Source of the DNA: Papaver somniferum
Lineage: Eukaryota > Streptophyta > Magnoliopsida > Ranunculales > Papaveraceae
Direction: 5' to 3'
DNA: 64,000 nt
Assembly: GCF_003573695.1 (NCBI RefSeq)
Contig: NC_039358.1
Location: 11,140,326 to 11,204,325, forward strand
A program made the position numbers and the translations under genes. Below are positions 23,979 through 36,893 of this stretch, piece after piece (positions within the stretch are counted from its first letter, which is position 1; the number at the start of each line of letters is the position of its first letter). The notes under the pieces were generated by a model, which saw only the letters and a program-made list of their open reading frames with translations, did no database searches and had not been told where the DNA came from.

Positions 23979-25680
23979 ATGAACATTTCTACAGATAATG
24001 TTAAAGAGATTCTGTTATGGGATACAATTTCAGACGCTAAATCTGAACATAGAACACAAGAAATGCTCGGTTTAATTGCTAGTAAAATAGGTCAAGTTTT
24101 TCGAGTGTGTGGGGGTTCTGAAACATCTGATTATCTGCCAAGAGTTTTAGTTTGGGTAAACATAAAAAAATCTCTTATTGATCATCTGCTCGTCAAAGTA
24201 GGAAACTACCCAGTAACATCTATCTACTTCATCTACCTAAACCTTCCCTACGAATTTTGTGTTCATTGCCTACGTTTAGGAAACAAAGTTGGCAACTATG
24301 TTATTTTAAATGGTAGACCCTTAAAATACATCTATGATATCCGAGTGATGATATGAACTGGCTGAATGGAGAACTAGTTCAAATTTGGAATCCTAAAGAC
24401 AACTTCGACAGTCATGGAAAATTAGTGCCAGTAGAGTCATACTTTAACCTACCAGGGGTCCATGAAACTTTTACTGATATCTTTAGGACTTATGTGGATC
24501 AAGAACCATCTTTCCAAACTAGTCAACAACCTTATGAAGTCTTAGGACCATTTATCATTGATAAAGATATGCCTACAACATCTTCATCTGTTTTAGGTAA
24601 AAGGACTTTCCCTTTTAACTTTCATGAGAATTTTATTCCGCTGCTGGATTCTGATGATGAATCATTTCGATCCGCTAACTCGGGAACTTTCTAAGTAATC
24701 AATGAGTCTAGATTGTCTGAATTGGTGCTTCAAAATGGGTCTGGCCTTTTGAAGGATATCCCTAATCCAATTCAGTTTGTTGGGGCAGTATTCCCTTCTC
24801 CCGTTGGTAGAAGGCTTTCATTTTCATTTTTTGAAAATGCTAGGGATTCATCTGAATCCCCAATCTCTGTCTTCTATTTTCCGATCTCTTCCCATATACC
24901 TGACTCATCTGCTAATCATGGGAAACAAATCTGCAGTGCATCTTCTTTCAAAACCCCATTAACTCAGCCAAAATCTTCTTTTAAAATATCAATTTCAGAT
25001 TTTTTATCTTCTTCTTCTTCTTCGGAAAAACATTGTTCTTTTCCTTTAGTAGATGAAAAGATTTTCAAAATCATTCAATATGGGTCAAATTTCTTTGAAC
25101 ATGAAGCTCAGTCAAGTTCCTATCTACCAATTATGTTCCCAGACCTATCCCCTTCAAAGCAGCAGGAGATGACACAGGAGACTATGAAGGATGAAGAGCA
25201 GGGAAATCAACAGGGTCATACCCACAATAGGTAGAAGCTATAGGTGTGATTCAGGCGACTATTTGGGCTAAGGAGAAGCAGATTCAAAACTTCAACATTG
25301 AGGGAGATTGTGAAAATATCTTCAACTACATCCATGGAAAAAAATGCAGATATCTCGTGGCGTGCTAAAGCCTGTCTCAATGAAGCAAACAGAGTAGTTC
25401 ATTTTTGTACCAATTTTCTAAGTTTCTTTTTTGTCCTTAGACTAGGAAATCAAGTTGCAGATATTTTTGCAAAGTATGTTATGCCTTTAAATTCAACTGT
25501 TGAATGGGAACACTCCCCGCTTGTTTGTAGTCTAAGGCAACTTTAGTAGATAAATCTAATATTGCGGACTCTCACAATCCCAGATTAGATGGCTCTACTT
25601 CTTTTGTAACCATGACTCTTTCCGAGTCTTATTCTTTTAATAAAATTTCTTATTTACAAAAAAAGAAAGAAAAAAAGAGT
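23979..25680 (+). pseudogene. Internally deleted LINE: gag-like ORF1 joined to RNase H end
   Basis: The first part (23,979-24,356) carries a DUF4283/zinc-knuckle-like segment, NLPYEFCVHCLRLGNKVGNY, in which the final His and Cys of the knuckle are degenerate. A serine-rich ORF1 tail continues in shifted frames to 25,234. Directly after it come AKEKQIQNFNIEGDCENIF and VLRLGNQVADIFAKY, the acidic-site and C-terminal motifs of plant LINE RNase H. The endonuclease, RT and zinc-binding regions are missing, so a deletion of several kb joined the two ends. The 3' end shows AATAAAATTTC and an A-rich tail near 25,660-25,680. Confidence 0.75.
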
Positions 25681-27496
25681 GCGAACAATTAATTATATTT
25701 TTTATCCAAACCCCCTAGAAGAGTTGTATTGACAACAAAAACAGAAAACAGAAAAAAAAAGGACAAGTTCATAATCTCGGAAGAATGAAACCAAAAAACT
25801 AAATATTCTTTTAATAGCAGTAAAAAAATAGTATATCTTTTTTCTTTTATTTTTCTTAATCAAAAGTGAAGAAATAGTACATCTCAGAGCTCACCCTAAG
25901 TGTTCAATACCAAAACTTGGAAAACAAATTAACTATGGGAATTTATAAGACATACATAGACAGAAAAAATTACGAAAAAAGTTAAAGAGTTTATGACTAA
26001 GATTTTAAAAACATCTCTAAAAAAAAAAAATCAAATCTTGCATTTTGACATCTACAAAAAAGACATATACATAATTTTTTATTTCCTTGTTTTTACAAAG
26101 GTTCACCTCCAATCCAATATGTAGCTAAAATAATAATATTACTTTCTCATTCTATCCTAAAATAGGCGGTAAAGAAATAACGCTAGAGAACCGAAAGTGT
26201 TATTTTAAAGTTCCTTATTATAACCAAATTTTAAGTAGAAACTCGAAATGCATGTTGTAATGTTTTTTGTTTATTTTTTGATAGTCTTTATAATGTTGAA
26301 AATACCGAGAAACAAATATATCTGGTCACCCAACTAACATTCTTCATTCCATCATAAAGAGCCAAATTATTGGGTTGTTCATTATTTTTTGGCCGTTCGG
26401 GAAAAGCTTGATTTAGAGTTTCTAAGTTTGCTCAAAAAAAAGGTTCGGACAAATTATCGACTTTTGAAGACTTTTCCTCTAAGGTTGACAAATAAAGATG
26501 TTTGTTCTGGATATATATGTCTTCAAAGCATCCAAGGCAAACCTCACTAGCAATAGTAGTAACGTCACTTTATATATCCCTCACTAGATCTCTCTTCATT
26601 TCATTCTTATGTCGTTATTGCACAATAAAATGCATATTATAAGTTCAAACATGTCTATGGGTACACAAACTCATTGGTGCCTGCTTGTCCCTTTAGATGA
26701 TGATTATGCGGCCCTTTATAACCTTTCCTTTGCACACTTTCATTATTAAGTTGTCCAAAATAAATGTCCCAGTGTGCATTACCAGTAACTTTTCCCTTGC
26801 ATACTTAAATATATTTTTTTTAAGCGCGCTAAAATTCCTTAAAATTTTAAGCCTCATCCCTGTAAAAATCTTTTTGATAATTTTTATATTCGGAATCTTG
26901 TTAGTACGATTTTATAAATTAATCCGAGATTAAGTTCTATGGGATAGATTGCACTGCTAAATTAGATAAAAAATGTTGTAGTTAAAAAAAAGTATTGTTT
27001 ATTTGTTAAATTCTCTCCTAACATTTGCTCGCAACTAAATTAGCAGCGAGATACTAGCGCTGAATGGTTCAGCGCTATAAAAATTACATTTCGATTCAGC
27101 GCTGGGCGATTTATTTTTTAATTTGACGGCTAAGATTTGAAGCACTGAACCAAACATCGCTGGACTGATATGAACTGCTAAATCCAAAGAGATGCTATTG
27201 GATTGTGAAGGATCGTTATGTTTGAGATGCATAAATAGAGGATTTCCGAGATCACACAGTACTGGGTTCCTACACAGCCAACACGCACATGCTTGAAAGC
27301 TCTATGGGAATTTTGATAAAGTACCCCCGTTTTTTTATACCCATAAAATTAATGCCCCCGGCATTTTAAAATTTTCTAAAGTGCTCTCACCATTAGGTTC
27401 TCGGTCTGTCCCAACAAAAGTGGTCATGTCTCATTTACCTGGTCAAAAAAATCAATTGAAATTACTTCATTATCCTGTCTTATTTAACTACCCTAA

Positions 27497-28049
27497 GAGC
27501 AACTGCAGTGGTACGATCAAAACCAAAGACCAAATATCAAAAAAAGGACCAAATTTTGGGTTTAGTCCGTGTTGCTACGCTACGGTGCACGAGTAAAATT
27601 TAGTCGAGCGTACATTATACCCCCGCCTGATCCAGACGCACATATAATATCCGTCCCACCATCAGGCTCACATATAATGTCCGCCCCATTTTATTCAGGA
27701 TCACATATAATGTGATCCCCACCATCAGGATCACATATAATGTTCGCCCCACCATCAGGCTCACATATAACATCCGCCCCACCATCAGGCTCACATATAA
27801 TGTCCGCCCCCCATTTTGAAACCATCAGGCGCACTTTATACTTACGCCCCACTCCAAACGGTTATTATACCAACGCCCCACGCCAGACGAATTTTTAATC
27901 TTCGCTCGACCAAATTTGGTTTTGGTCTTGGTCCCAGACCAAATATAGTCTGGAATTTGAGTTTAGTCTGGTTTTTGATCTTTACTCTCTTTCACTACGT
28001 CATGTATTTGGACCAAATATTTGGGTTTAGTCGTCCATTGTGGACGCTC
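27497..28049. mobile_element. Harbinger-type MITE, 553 bp
   Basis: Ends are GAGCAACTGCAGTGG on the left and the complement of GAGCGTCCACAATGG on the right, followed by related AAACC/GACCAAATAT words. TAA occurs at 27,494-27,496 and 28,050-28,052, the 3-bp target duplication of Harbinger/Tourist elements. It has no coding capacity and contains a minisatellite. Confidence 0.6.
27625..27815 (+). repeat. Minisatellite, about 34-bp unit
   Basis: At least five imperfect units of CACATATAATGTCCGCCCC followed by ACCATCAGGCT lie within the MITE at 27,497-28,049. Confidence 0.75.
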
Positions 28050-28054
28050 TAATA

Positions 28055-30010
28055 ACACAACGCCTCCTCTCCGTTCATTCATTCTCCTCCTTCTTTATCA
28101 CTGTCCCCTCGCTTTCTCTTTTCTGGTTTCGTATCTTCTTCAAAATCTCACACAGCAGCAACAACAACCCCAATACTCCTTTTATCTAAACACGAGTTGG
28201 GTTTTTTTAAATGAAATTTACACTGAAGTTAGAGTTTGATGTTGATTTGATTCGTTATGGATCTACATCTGTTGGTAAAAGATTTGAAGGTTAAGAATGT
28301 AAACATGTGTTACGGCTTGTAGATTATGTTAAGAGTGAAGTTGTGTTTAACGGAATTCATGCGAAACTTGGTCTGATTAAAACTGAAATTTTGGTTTTGT
28401 TGAAAGTGAAATTGAAAATAATTTAAGGGGTTTCTACTGAATATGATGTTGATGAAGGAAGAAGTGGAGAATTGGGTTTAATTTTGAATTTTCTGTTGAT
28501 TTAATTTAGAAATTTCAGTTAATATGGTTTTTTCTTCATATCTTACTGTTTTTTTTTAATGGTTTTCTGTTGATCGATTGAATGGAAAATTGATTGCCGT
28601 GAAAGGGAAGAGAAGAAATTCGAATCAGGTAGAAGAAATGAAGACTAGGATTTGAGATTTACAGAGAAGAACACAACAAGCTTGAATCAGTGTTAATTTC
28701 GTTTAGATTTGAGTTGTTGCTCGAATTTAAGGGAAAAGGTTTTGCTGGTGGAAATTGAAGGATGGGTTAGATTGAGATGGAATTGGTGTTGGTTACAGTT
28801 TTGATTTGGTGGTGAATATAATGGGTATTTGTTTGATTTCGTTTTGAGAAGAAATTAGATCTGCACTGGTGTTGGTGGTGGTATTGAACTCTTGCCGGAG
28901 TTGAGATCAGGGACGGAGCCAACAACATTCTTCAGAGGAGGCTAATAAACCAAAACAAAAATTCAAGGGGGGCTAACTAACAATTTTTCTTTTAAATAAC
29001 AAAAGTTTCAAAAGAGTTTTAATGAATTAAAGAGAAACAGGGGAGGCGAGCGCCACCCCTGGACTACACTTAGTTCCGTCCCTGGTTGAGATGGAGTTGA
29101 TGTTAGAAAGATTCAAAAGTTGGTTATGAATTAAAGAGTGGGTCTAGGTCGAATTAGTTGTTGGTTGTGGCCATGAATGTTATGTTGCTGCAAATGGAGA
29201 TTGAGCTGCATGTCTTGTAGTTGAATTGTTGGTGGTCGCAGGGAACTGAAATTGGGGATGATTGAAACTACATAATGATCTTAGATGTATGTTAGGACCA
29301 CACTCAGATAAGAAATGAGTTGTGCTAAATCTTTGTATCAATAATTAACAATTATGGGTTTTCACCAGATTTGAATTTGTTGCAGAAATTGGAGAGCCAC
29401 AGTAAGAGATTCATAGGTGCAGAACAACAACATCAAACTGTCACAACAACTGTTTGACGAAACGGCTGAGAGAAGTTTAGTTGGACGAGCTGTTGTGATT
29501 GATTTTGTGGAAAGTTTTCAATGGGTTTTGAGAGATAACAGAAGTATGAAAGAATACGCAGAGATGGCAGTATGAACTGATGTTGCAGTTGTTGGTTTAG
29601 CTGTCGAAGGTAGGTGATTCACAGCAGTTCAGGAAAGCAAGGATGGGGAAATTGGGTGCAGTTTTTGCAGCGAGATTTCTTTGGTAATGGAACTATGAGA
29701 TTTGTATTTGGCGGAAATGGGTGCAACTGGCGCTGATGAAGGCATGCAAGGTGTTGGTGATACCGTCATGTGGTATGTTATTGCAGAAGTGGAGTGTGTG
29801 GCTCAATGACCTTGAATCTTGTCTCATGGTGGAGTTGTAATCAGATTTGAACATGGATTGAGACAAGTCGAAACAAAGACATATACAATTGATGGGTTCT
29901 ATTGTTCAACCGAGAAGAAGTTCACAGAGTTGAACTGTGAATTAGATGTATGTTATGAATTGATGCAGGGATGGATACAATCAAGGGTTAGAAGAAAATG
30001 AAGCTGTTGA
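28055..30010 (+). other. Gene-like non-coding segment
   Basis: GT-rich sequence begins with a CT-rich 5'-UTR-like stretch (28,060-28,140), but no frame over about 60 codons is supported. GGTGGTATTGAACTC at about 28,880 also occurs at about 13,773 inside the CACTA element, with similar GAGTT-AGATGGAG text after it, so both may descend from one captured transcript or repeat. A hAT MITE interrupts it at 28,908. Confidence 0.35.
28908..29084. mobile_element. hAT-type MITE, 177 bp
   Basis: Terminal inverted repeats are CAGGGACGGAGCC on the left and the complement of CAGGGACGGAACT on the right. The 8-bp target duplication GTTGAGAT is perfect at 28,900-28,907 and 29,085-29,092. The size and 8-bp duplication fit hAT MITEs. 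It has no coding capacity. Confidence 0.85.
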
Positions 30011-31145
30011 TTCAGCTCTACTCAGTCGGAAGGACTTTTCAGAGTTTTGACGCTGTCATCTAAACATTAACGGCTGCTAACGGCCGTTTACCGTTATTTT
30101 AAATAAAGCGGTGCTTTGTCAAAGAGCGCAAGCTCTATTCAGAGCATATCTAATCTAACCATGTTATTCCCCGGGATCCGCAAGATCTAGTCCTAGTTAG
30201 TTAACTTAAGGATACCCTTTATTAGACCAATACAAAAAGATAACCAAACTAGAATCCCACTGGCTGGATGTTTGTGTGGTGGTGGTGTCCAATGTGTTAA
30301 CCTAGAGGGGAGTCTGAAGGACCACCATCCATTTGGAATTGAACTAAAAAAAACAAAAGCAAACTCCAGATATAAGCATGCTCTCTTCACCTCTTGAAGT
30401 GTGTGCAAGATCCTTTTATATTTACAACTTTTTATATGCACTTCTCTCAATAAAAAAAAAGAAAAAAGAAAAATGACATTGAGTGGTAAATTAAATGGGT
30501 CCAATCCAATGGAATCCCTGATAAGATCATGGCACATTCTCCTCCTGCTTGAATGAAAAATTGTTTTCATGTCATCTTCATCACTACTCTAGTAGAATAA
30601 ATAAAGAGTCTTTTTCAAAGACATTTTTGTTTTGCTATGACTATGATTATGAGAAAGGATTAAGCCCCTCCTATTTAAGTCCCCTTCCCATTTGCAAATT
30701 CCAATTTGTCAAAAACTCAGAGAGATTGAATGAGGATGACATAGCCGATATGATGGCATCCAGAAAAGGATGTATGCACATTGCATCAAGCATTTAAAAT
30801 TTTCTTTGTTCTTACCTCATCATCATCATTACCATTCGTACATACCACCTAGAGCAAACCCAGAATAAGCAAACCTCCAAATTTCTCACTTAATAATGCA
30901 AACATGAAGACAAATCCAAAAAGAAAATGATAACTCCATCAGATAGATATCTCAAATCATTCATATCAAACCTCTTAGGATGGGGGACCATGGCCATGGG
31001 TGCAACTCCTTGAGATTTTACTGTGTGACGTTTTTTGAAGGCAGCACTGGTCCAAAGAAATTGGGCTTACTCACTCAAAACAGTCTGGGCTTTGTCGCAA
31101 TAATAACAAGTAAGAACTTGCGCAAGCAAATTCTAAAAATCTAAG

Positions 31146-31690
31146 TTACCAAAACAATTCATTGGAAGAATTCTTCCTTGCTCCGTGGCTATGATTTCTT
31201 CTTTTTTGCAAGATTGTCAGGAAAAAACATTCTTCCAATGCCGAATTTCCACAATCTCTGGTCCAACTCTCATAAGTACACCCTTTTGCTGCAGTGTGTA
31301 TGAAATCGAACCTTAAGAAGATGCATGGATTTAAGCTATACTGCCTGGTGATGTCCGATCCCATAGAGTTTTTCAATACTCTCGATAATACTTGTTTATG
31401 GGAGATTTTGTTGACCGGATTATTTAGTTGGAATTGTAGCGCTCCTAGAGGGGATAGTCGCTGATCAACAAGAGAACCGAAACTAACTAACGAGCAAGAG
31501 AACACAAAATATATAGGCTTGTGTCGTTCACTGTTTAATTTCTTCTTGGCAGAAAATATGAGTACTCCTCTACAAGCATTAGACGTTCAACTGAATAATA
31601 CGATCAACAGAATCTCCAAAAAGCAAATATATAGTCAGCGTACAGAAAACTTACTCTACGGCTATGCAGCAGACCCACTTGCGTAGACCA
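31146..31690. repeat. Head-to-head diverged paralogous exons
   Basis: A minus-strand frame (31,505 to 31,146) contains LGALQFQLNNPVNKISHKQ. The plus strand from 31,561 encodes LQALDVQLNNTINRISKKQ, so two related coding pieces face away from each other across about 55 bp. Downstream parts differ (minus: NSMGSDITRQYSLNPCIF; plus: YSQRTENLLYGYAADPLA). The plus piece is repeated at 63,130-63,260 in the second segmental copy. The family is not recognised. If transcribed as one RNA, the arms would form an imperfect hairpin. Confidence 0.5.
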
Positions 31691-31982
31691 TGACTCCTGC
31701 AAAATGAAAGACGGCGAAGCAATCTTTTAGCTGCAAATTAAAGACTATTTTTTAAGCTAAGTCATAATATTAAAGCCAAAAACAGTAATTACAAGTAATT
31801 ACCAGGTGATCCGAGGGTGCCAGACCCTTTAGATAGCTAAAGGGCAGATAAAACCTCTAAAATAGAAATGGACAAAACAGGCCCTTACAGGAAATTATAA
31901 ACACCTATAACACCTATTAAACTTCAAGCATAACCACACAAACTCCAAGCAATCTATAGATTACTCGTGTCCGTAACAATCC

Positions 31983-33770
31983 TCATTCTAGCAACATAAC
32001 TTCATTTAAAACTGTGTTTATGTGACCGTAAAGGACCACGGACTTTACTATTCCTCGATGTAGTACCATAACTGATGTTATAGCCAACTTTATATTTACC
32101 CAATTCAAGATTTTTCGAGCTTCTTCCTCCGCATTAGGGTCAAGCCCTTTATCTTTGTTAGGAGAATTTATTGTAGACACCCCTGGAATGTAAGTTACAA
32201 TCGCTGATCGGTTAATATCAGCATCCATCCCTCACTATAATCTGTGTCAACTTGTTCCACATCCTCACTGGCCACCTTTTCCGCTATTTGATCAATAAGA
32301 TTATTTGCTGCAGCATCAATAATTTCTTGAGCGAACTTTGACATTGTTAACCCCTCTTCCTCCAATCTCTTCTTATCCATACATACTTCCTCTTCTGAGA
32401 GATTCTCTTTAGATTTATCCGTACGTTTACGTCTTTTATTGTTACCAACAACAACCCCTGTATAATTTCAGTAATAGTGGGATTATCTTTAGCAAGTTTA
32501 TCAACCCACTTACTGAATTTGATAGCTTCCATCTCCAACTTTGAACTTGAATTTTTCTTCGTAGTTGTTGTAGTTGATGAATTATTCTCCACAACAATTG
32601 TTTCAGGGATAAGTTCTTCATTATTAACTCCTTCAGTATCCTTGTTTGTCGACTGTTGGCCATGTTTTTCACGATCAGTTGTAGGAATCTTTCCTACCTG
32701 CTCCGAATTTTTAACCAAATTTGCTTCATCGTAAACGTTCTCACCCTCTTCGCTGTCACTATTTTGAGCATCATCACACTTTGTTACGGTATCATCTATA
32801 CCAGTTCCATCATTGTCCTTCAGAACATTAAACCTACCTGTGTTAACTTGTCCCGAAGAGGTATCATCCTCATCATCACCCCATCTTTTCTTTGTACCCT
32901 GAGCCATATTAAAACTGATTTCCTCTTCTCCTCCAATATTTTCGAGTTGTTTTTAATTCCTTTTGATTTGGAGGAACATAATCATTCATGTTACCTCTTC
33001 TACGAGCTCTGGCATTATTGTTATTAACAACTCTAGTTTCTGCAGCCTTGCCTGACGCCGAAGTTTCATTGTTTTCAGCTGTAGTCCGAGATTTTAATTT
33101 GCATTGATCGATAGTATGACCTAACACCTTGCAATGATCGCAAAAACCTTGGTGTTTGGGGATTTCTACCACCTGCTCGTAACCCTCAGGATCCCAAGTA
33201 GATTGAACGTAAACAGTCTTATCAACAGGTTTCAAAAAATCGATCTCAACTAGAACTGAAGCATAATATCCAAACGTCTTTTTTAAAGTTGGTTCATCAA
33301 CTTTGACAGGCTTACCAAGAGTTGCTGACATACCTAACAGAATTCTTTCAGTCCAATATTCTTGTCTCAAACCAGGGTATTGAACCCAAACCAGCGTCAA
33401 TGAAGCTTTTTGTTTTTCCGGATCAAAATCAGTCGTCCATGGTTGAACACGAACTGCATGGATGATTGGAATCTGCTTTACAGTCGTTTCGATGATGTAT
33501 AGACCATCTTCAAGAACTCTGTTAGCATCTTCCTCGTTTGTAAAAGTCATCGTAAAGAAACCCTTAGGTAAAGGGATAAATCTGCAGCTGCCATTAATTT
33601 TCCATTGTGATAATAGGGTTTGTGTTGCAGTATCAAACTTCATGTCTATTTTCTTCGTGTCAATACGTCCGATCAAACTGAACTTCATGTCTTCCATAGC
33701 TTCATCTTCTAACTCAGGCGTTAGGATAATTCCCTTTCCCTTTCCAGCGATAAGAGCAGGTTTAGGTAAA
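31983..33770 (-). pseudogene. LINE ORF1 (DUF4283 / zinc-knuckle), broken
   Basis: Read on the minus strand, the upstream half (33,770-32,909) has the DUF4283-type core of plant LINE ORF1, an RNA-binding gag-like protein: SLIGRIDTKKI, then GFFTMTFTNEEDANRVLEDG, then WTERILLGMSATLGKP. A zinc knuckle follows, CDHCKVLGHTIDQC, in the CX2CX4HX4C pattern. After a frame overlap near 32,909 the acidic/serine-rich tail starts MAQGTKKRWGDDEDDTSSG and runs in three frames down to 31,983. No endonuclease or RT follows downstream, so only ORF1 remains. Confidence 0.8.
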
Positions 33771-34029
33771 GTGTTAAGATCAACGGAGGGTTAGTTCTCT
33801 ACTTCGTACAATATTCCCTGTAACAGCATCACGGTATCTAGTGACTCGAAGAGGATCAGGGATTTATCCCCCATTGTAATAAAACTTGTGTGGATCCAAA
33901 ACAGCGTGTAAGAAACGCAAAAACTGACGAACCCTAATTTTCACCACCGGAGAGAAAACCAAAGAACGTGGTAAGAAATTAAAGACTAGATCCTGCAAAA
34001 CTGAAGTGCATAAGAAATCTCTAACAGGG

Positions 34030-34465
34030 TGTTAGGGGAGTTGGGTGTATTTGGGTTTTTTTCCGTTAGTCGTGGGGGACTTCGAGGGAGTCTCTCAAAA
34101 TCCCCGTTAGTCGTGGGAGAGTTTGGAAGAGTCTCCCAAACTCCCTAGAAAACCTTGTTAGTCGTGGGGGAGTTTGAAAGAAACTCTTAAACTCCCTGTC
34201 AGTCGTAAAAATTAGAACGCTAGGGAGTTGGTTTTTTGGGGGAGTTATAGGGAGTTTATAGTGTATTTTTGCCTCACTCCAAATCTCTCAAAAAAGTAGA
34301 GATTTTGGGAGAGTCTCTCAAACTCCCTACACTCAAAACACCAAACTCTCTCAAACTCCCTATACTCTCTTACACTCCCTCAAAATCCCCAAGATTTAAA
34401 ATACATTAAACTCTCCAAGATTTAAAATACATTAAACTCCCTATAAGAGTTTGGGTGGCAAAGGG
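34030..34465. repeat. Hairpin-rich GGGAGTTTGAGAG repeat, MITE-like
   Basis: The words GGGAGTTTGAGAGA, GAGAGTCTCCCAAACTCCC and GTTAGTCGTGGGGGA recur in both orientations across about 430 bp, and TTTAAAATACATTAAACTC is directly repeated at 34,394-34,440. It is probably an inverted-repeat MITE. Ends were not resolved. Confidence 0.5.
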
Positions 34466-34491
34466 AAAATAATTTCTCTTATATATAGCAG

Positions 34492-36893
34492 AACTAGTCA
34501 TAAAAACTTAAGGTGACCAAACTTGTGGTGCAAAAACCCCTTCAAATGTTGGGATCCACTAACACTCCATCTTAAAAAAATTTGATATAAAACCCAAAAT
34601 TTTTAAAAATCGATACAAAAATCCCAAAATCCCAAATTCCCAAATTGGTTTCATCAAATTCTTTGGGGTTTTTGTGTTGCTTTTGTTTTGATGGGTTTTT
34701 TGTGGATGGATAGTGACACCTTTGGGGTTATAACTCGCGGACCGTATATATAGGATATAATTTGATTGGGATATAAGATTTACTTAAAAATAGAAGTAAA
34801 AAGATGGGAAAACCTTGATCGGAAGACTTAAACAGTTAAACTCCACCTGTTGCTATTCCTAACATAGGGTCAATTCAGATAAAAATACAAGTACAAAGAT
34901 CGGGCCACGAGTTATAACCCCAAAGGTGTCACTATCCATGGACAAAAACTCCAATAAAATAAAATATTCACAAAAACCCCATTTAACATAAACTGTTTAT
35001 ATTACCTTTCTATTTTAAATCACCCCAACAAAAAAAAAATCAACCCCACTTTTAATTTTTATTATATTATCACCAACAACAACAACGCACCACCAGTAAC
35101 TAGCCACACCACCGACCACCATCCGTCGCCGATCACCACCACCGATCGCTGCCGACCACCACCGCGCCACCACCACTGCGCCACCACCGCCACCAACCAT
35201 CATCGTCGTCCACTACCACCGTCACCGCCGACCACCACCACAGACCACTGCCGCGGACGACCAACACCGCGCCACCGCCGACCACCACCACCACCACCAC
35301 CACAGATCACCGCTGACGACGACCACCGCCACCGCCAAGCAACAACACCATTATCGTTGGCCACCACCACCACCAACCAGCCACCACCTCCACAAAAAAT
35401 GAGTTTCATTGATCAGAATTTAACAAAATGATAAAAAAATGATGGAACCAAACAAAAAAATGATGAAACCAAAATTGGTTTCACCAAAATTAGATGAAAC
35501 TAAAATTTGGTTTCATCATTTTTCCACATATTTTCGCATTACAAACACAACTTCAATGATGAAACCAAACACGCTGACTTCCAAGTCAGACCGAATAAAC
35601 TAAGAAAAAATCAGGTGAAACCAAAATTTGGTTTCATCATAAAAGAAAGGAGAGGAAGAAAGAAGAAAAAATGAAATACAATAAGATGAAACCTACCACC
35701 ATCGTCACCTGCACCACCCACATCGCCGCCACAACCACCAGCACCACAACCACCACTACCATTACCTCATCAACTAAAATTAGTTTCAACAAAAAACAAT
35801 CCACCTGTGTCTCACCATCAAAAATTGGTCTCCTAGAGATCAATATCCAACAAAATGAAAAAAATACGATGAAACCTAATTAGGTTTCATCATTTTTCCT
35901 CATATTATCATTTAACCAATATAACATCAATGGTGAAACCAAACACATCGACTTCCAAGTCAGACCGAATAAACTAGGCAAAAGTCAGGTGAAACCAAAA
36001 TTTGGTTTTATCATAAACTTAATTTTCATCATTAAAATCTTTGGTTTCATGATAGAAAATAGGCAAGATTACGATGAAACCAAATTTGGTTTCATCATAA
36101 ATTTACTGTTTTCACCAACCAAAACTGTCAGAATTGATGAAACCAATTTGAAGGTATTCGTGATAGTTTTAGATGATAGAAGGAGGAGGCAGAAGTAGTG
36201 TTGGTGGCGGATATGAATGTAGTGGTGGGAAAAAATAGAAATAAGAGGAGGTGGTGTTGTTGATGGAAAATAAGGACGTAGAAAGAGAAGAAGGTGATGA
36301 TGGTGTTAATGGAGGAGACGGAGGTGCTGTTGGTGGAGGATCTGAACATAGCGGCTGGTTTGGTGGTGGCGAAGCTACTGTTGGTGATAGATCGGAACAT
36401 AACAGTAGAAGAAAAGAGAAGGAGGTGTTCGTGGAGAATATGGAGGTGTTGTTGGTGACGGATCTGGAAATAACGACTAGTTTGGTGGTGGCAGAGCTAT
36501 TGCTGGTGATAAATATGAATATAAAAGTACAAGAAAAGAGACGGAGGTGTTCGTAGAGGAGACAGGGGCGTTAATGGAGGAGACAGAGGTGTTGCTGTTG
36601 GTAGTGACGGAGGTGTTACTGCTAGTGCCCGTGGAGATATTTGTTGCTGCTGGTGGTGATGGTGGTGGGGAGAAGGAGACGGAAGAAAGAAGAAAAAAAG
36701 AAGAAAAAAAAGAAATAAAAAAGGTATGTTTGGCTTTTTTTTACTTACAAAAAATTAAATTTACTCATTATCATTTGATCTGGGGTTTTTGTGCCACTTT
36801 TTAATCAAATGATTTTTATTTATTAAAAATAATATGGCTGGATGTTTTGTACCACTAGTTTGGTCACCTTGGTGTTTTGTGACTAGTTTTTGT
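34492..36893. mobile_element. TIR element (iii) with palindromic-word array
   Basis: The left end ACTAGTCATAAAAACTTAAG and the complement of the right end ACTAGTCACAAAACACCAAG continue into GGTGACCAAACTWGTGG, giving about 40 bp of terminal inverted repeat. Inside are CCACC-rich sequence on the left (35,075-35,400), the GATGAAACC word array in the middle, and GGTGG-rich sequence on the right (36,180-36,680), so the element is roughly symmetric and could fold on itself. Open frames in the GGT part are low-complexity by-products. No transposase; target duplication not resolved. Confidence 0.6.
35450..36140. repeat. Array of GATGAAACC / GGTTTCATC palindromes
   Basis: Near-perfect palindromes of the form GATGAAACC-AAA-TTT-GGTTTCATC recur at about 35,465, 35,500, 35,612, 35,869, 35,989 and 36,074. 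Some centres vary (AAAT, TAAT) while the arms are kept. ACTTCCAAGTCAGACCGAAT is directly repeated at 35,578 and 35,951. Confidence 0.75.

Larger units (their letters stand above)
26225..31720. repeat. Segmental duplication, copy 1
   Basis: Blocks here reappear in order downstream: 26,228-26,800 matches 59,462-60,060 (AGTAGAAACTCGAAAT versus AATAGAAACTCGAAAT, then CATCATAAAGARCCAAATTA), 30,145-30,960 matches 60,300-61,085 (GATCCTTTTATAT, then ATGATAACTCCATCAG), and 31,050-31,720 matches 62,780-63,305 (ATAGGCTTGTGTCGTTCACT). Copy 1 contains insertions absent from copy 2, including the 27.5-kb MITE. No intact gene is shared by the two copies that I can identify. Confidence 0.75.

Noticed and set aside
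27035..27232. Inverted CAGCGCT words near 27.05-27.15 kb as an element end
   Set aside because: Only short repeats of AGCGCTGAA-type text were found, with no paired end or target duplication.
30193..30797. Open frames at 30.2-30.8 kb as genes
   Set aside because: They are not maintained in the second segmental copy at 60.3-60.8 kb, which has indels in the same places.
35015..36804. Gly/Val- and Glu-rich open frames as proteins
   Set aside because: They are translations of CCACC/GGTGG low-complexity DNA in a TIR element and have no conserved domain or gene context.
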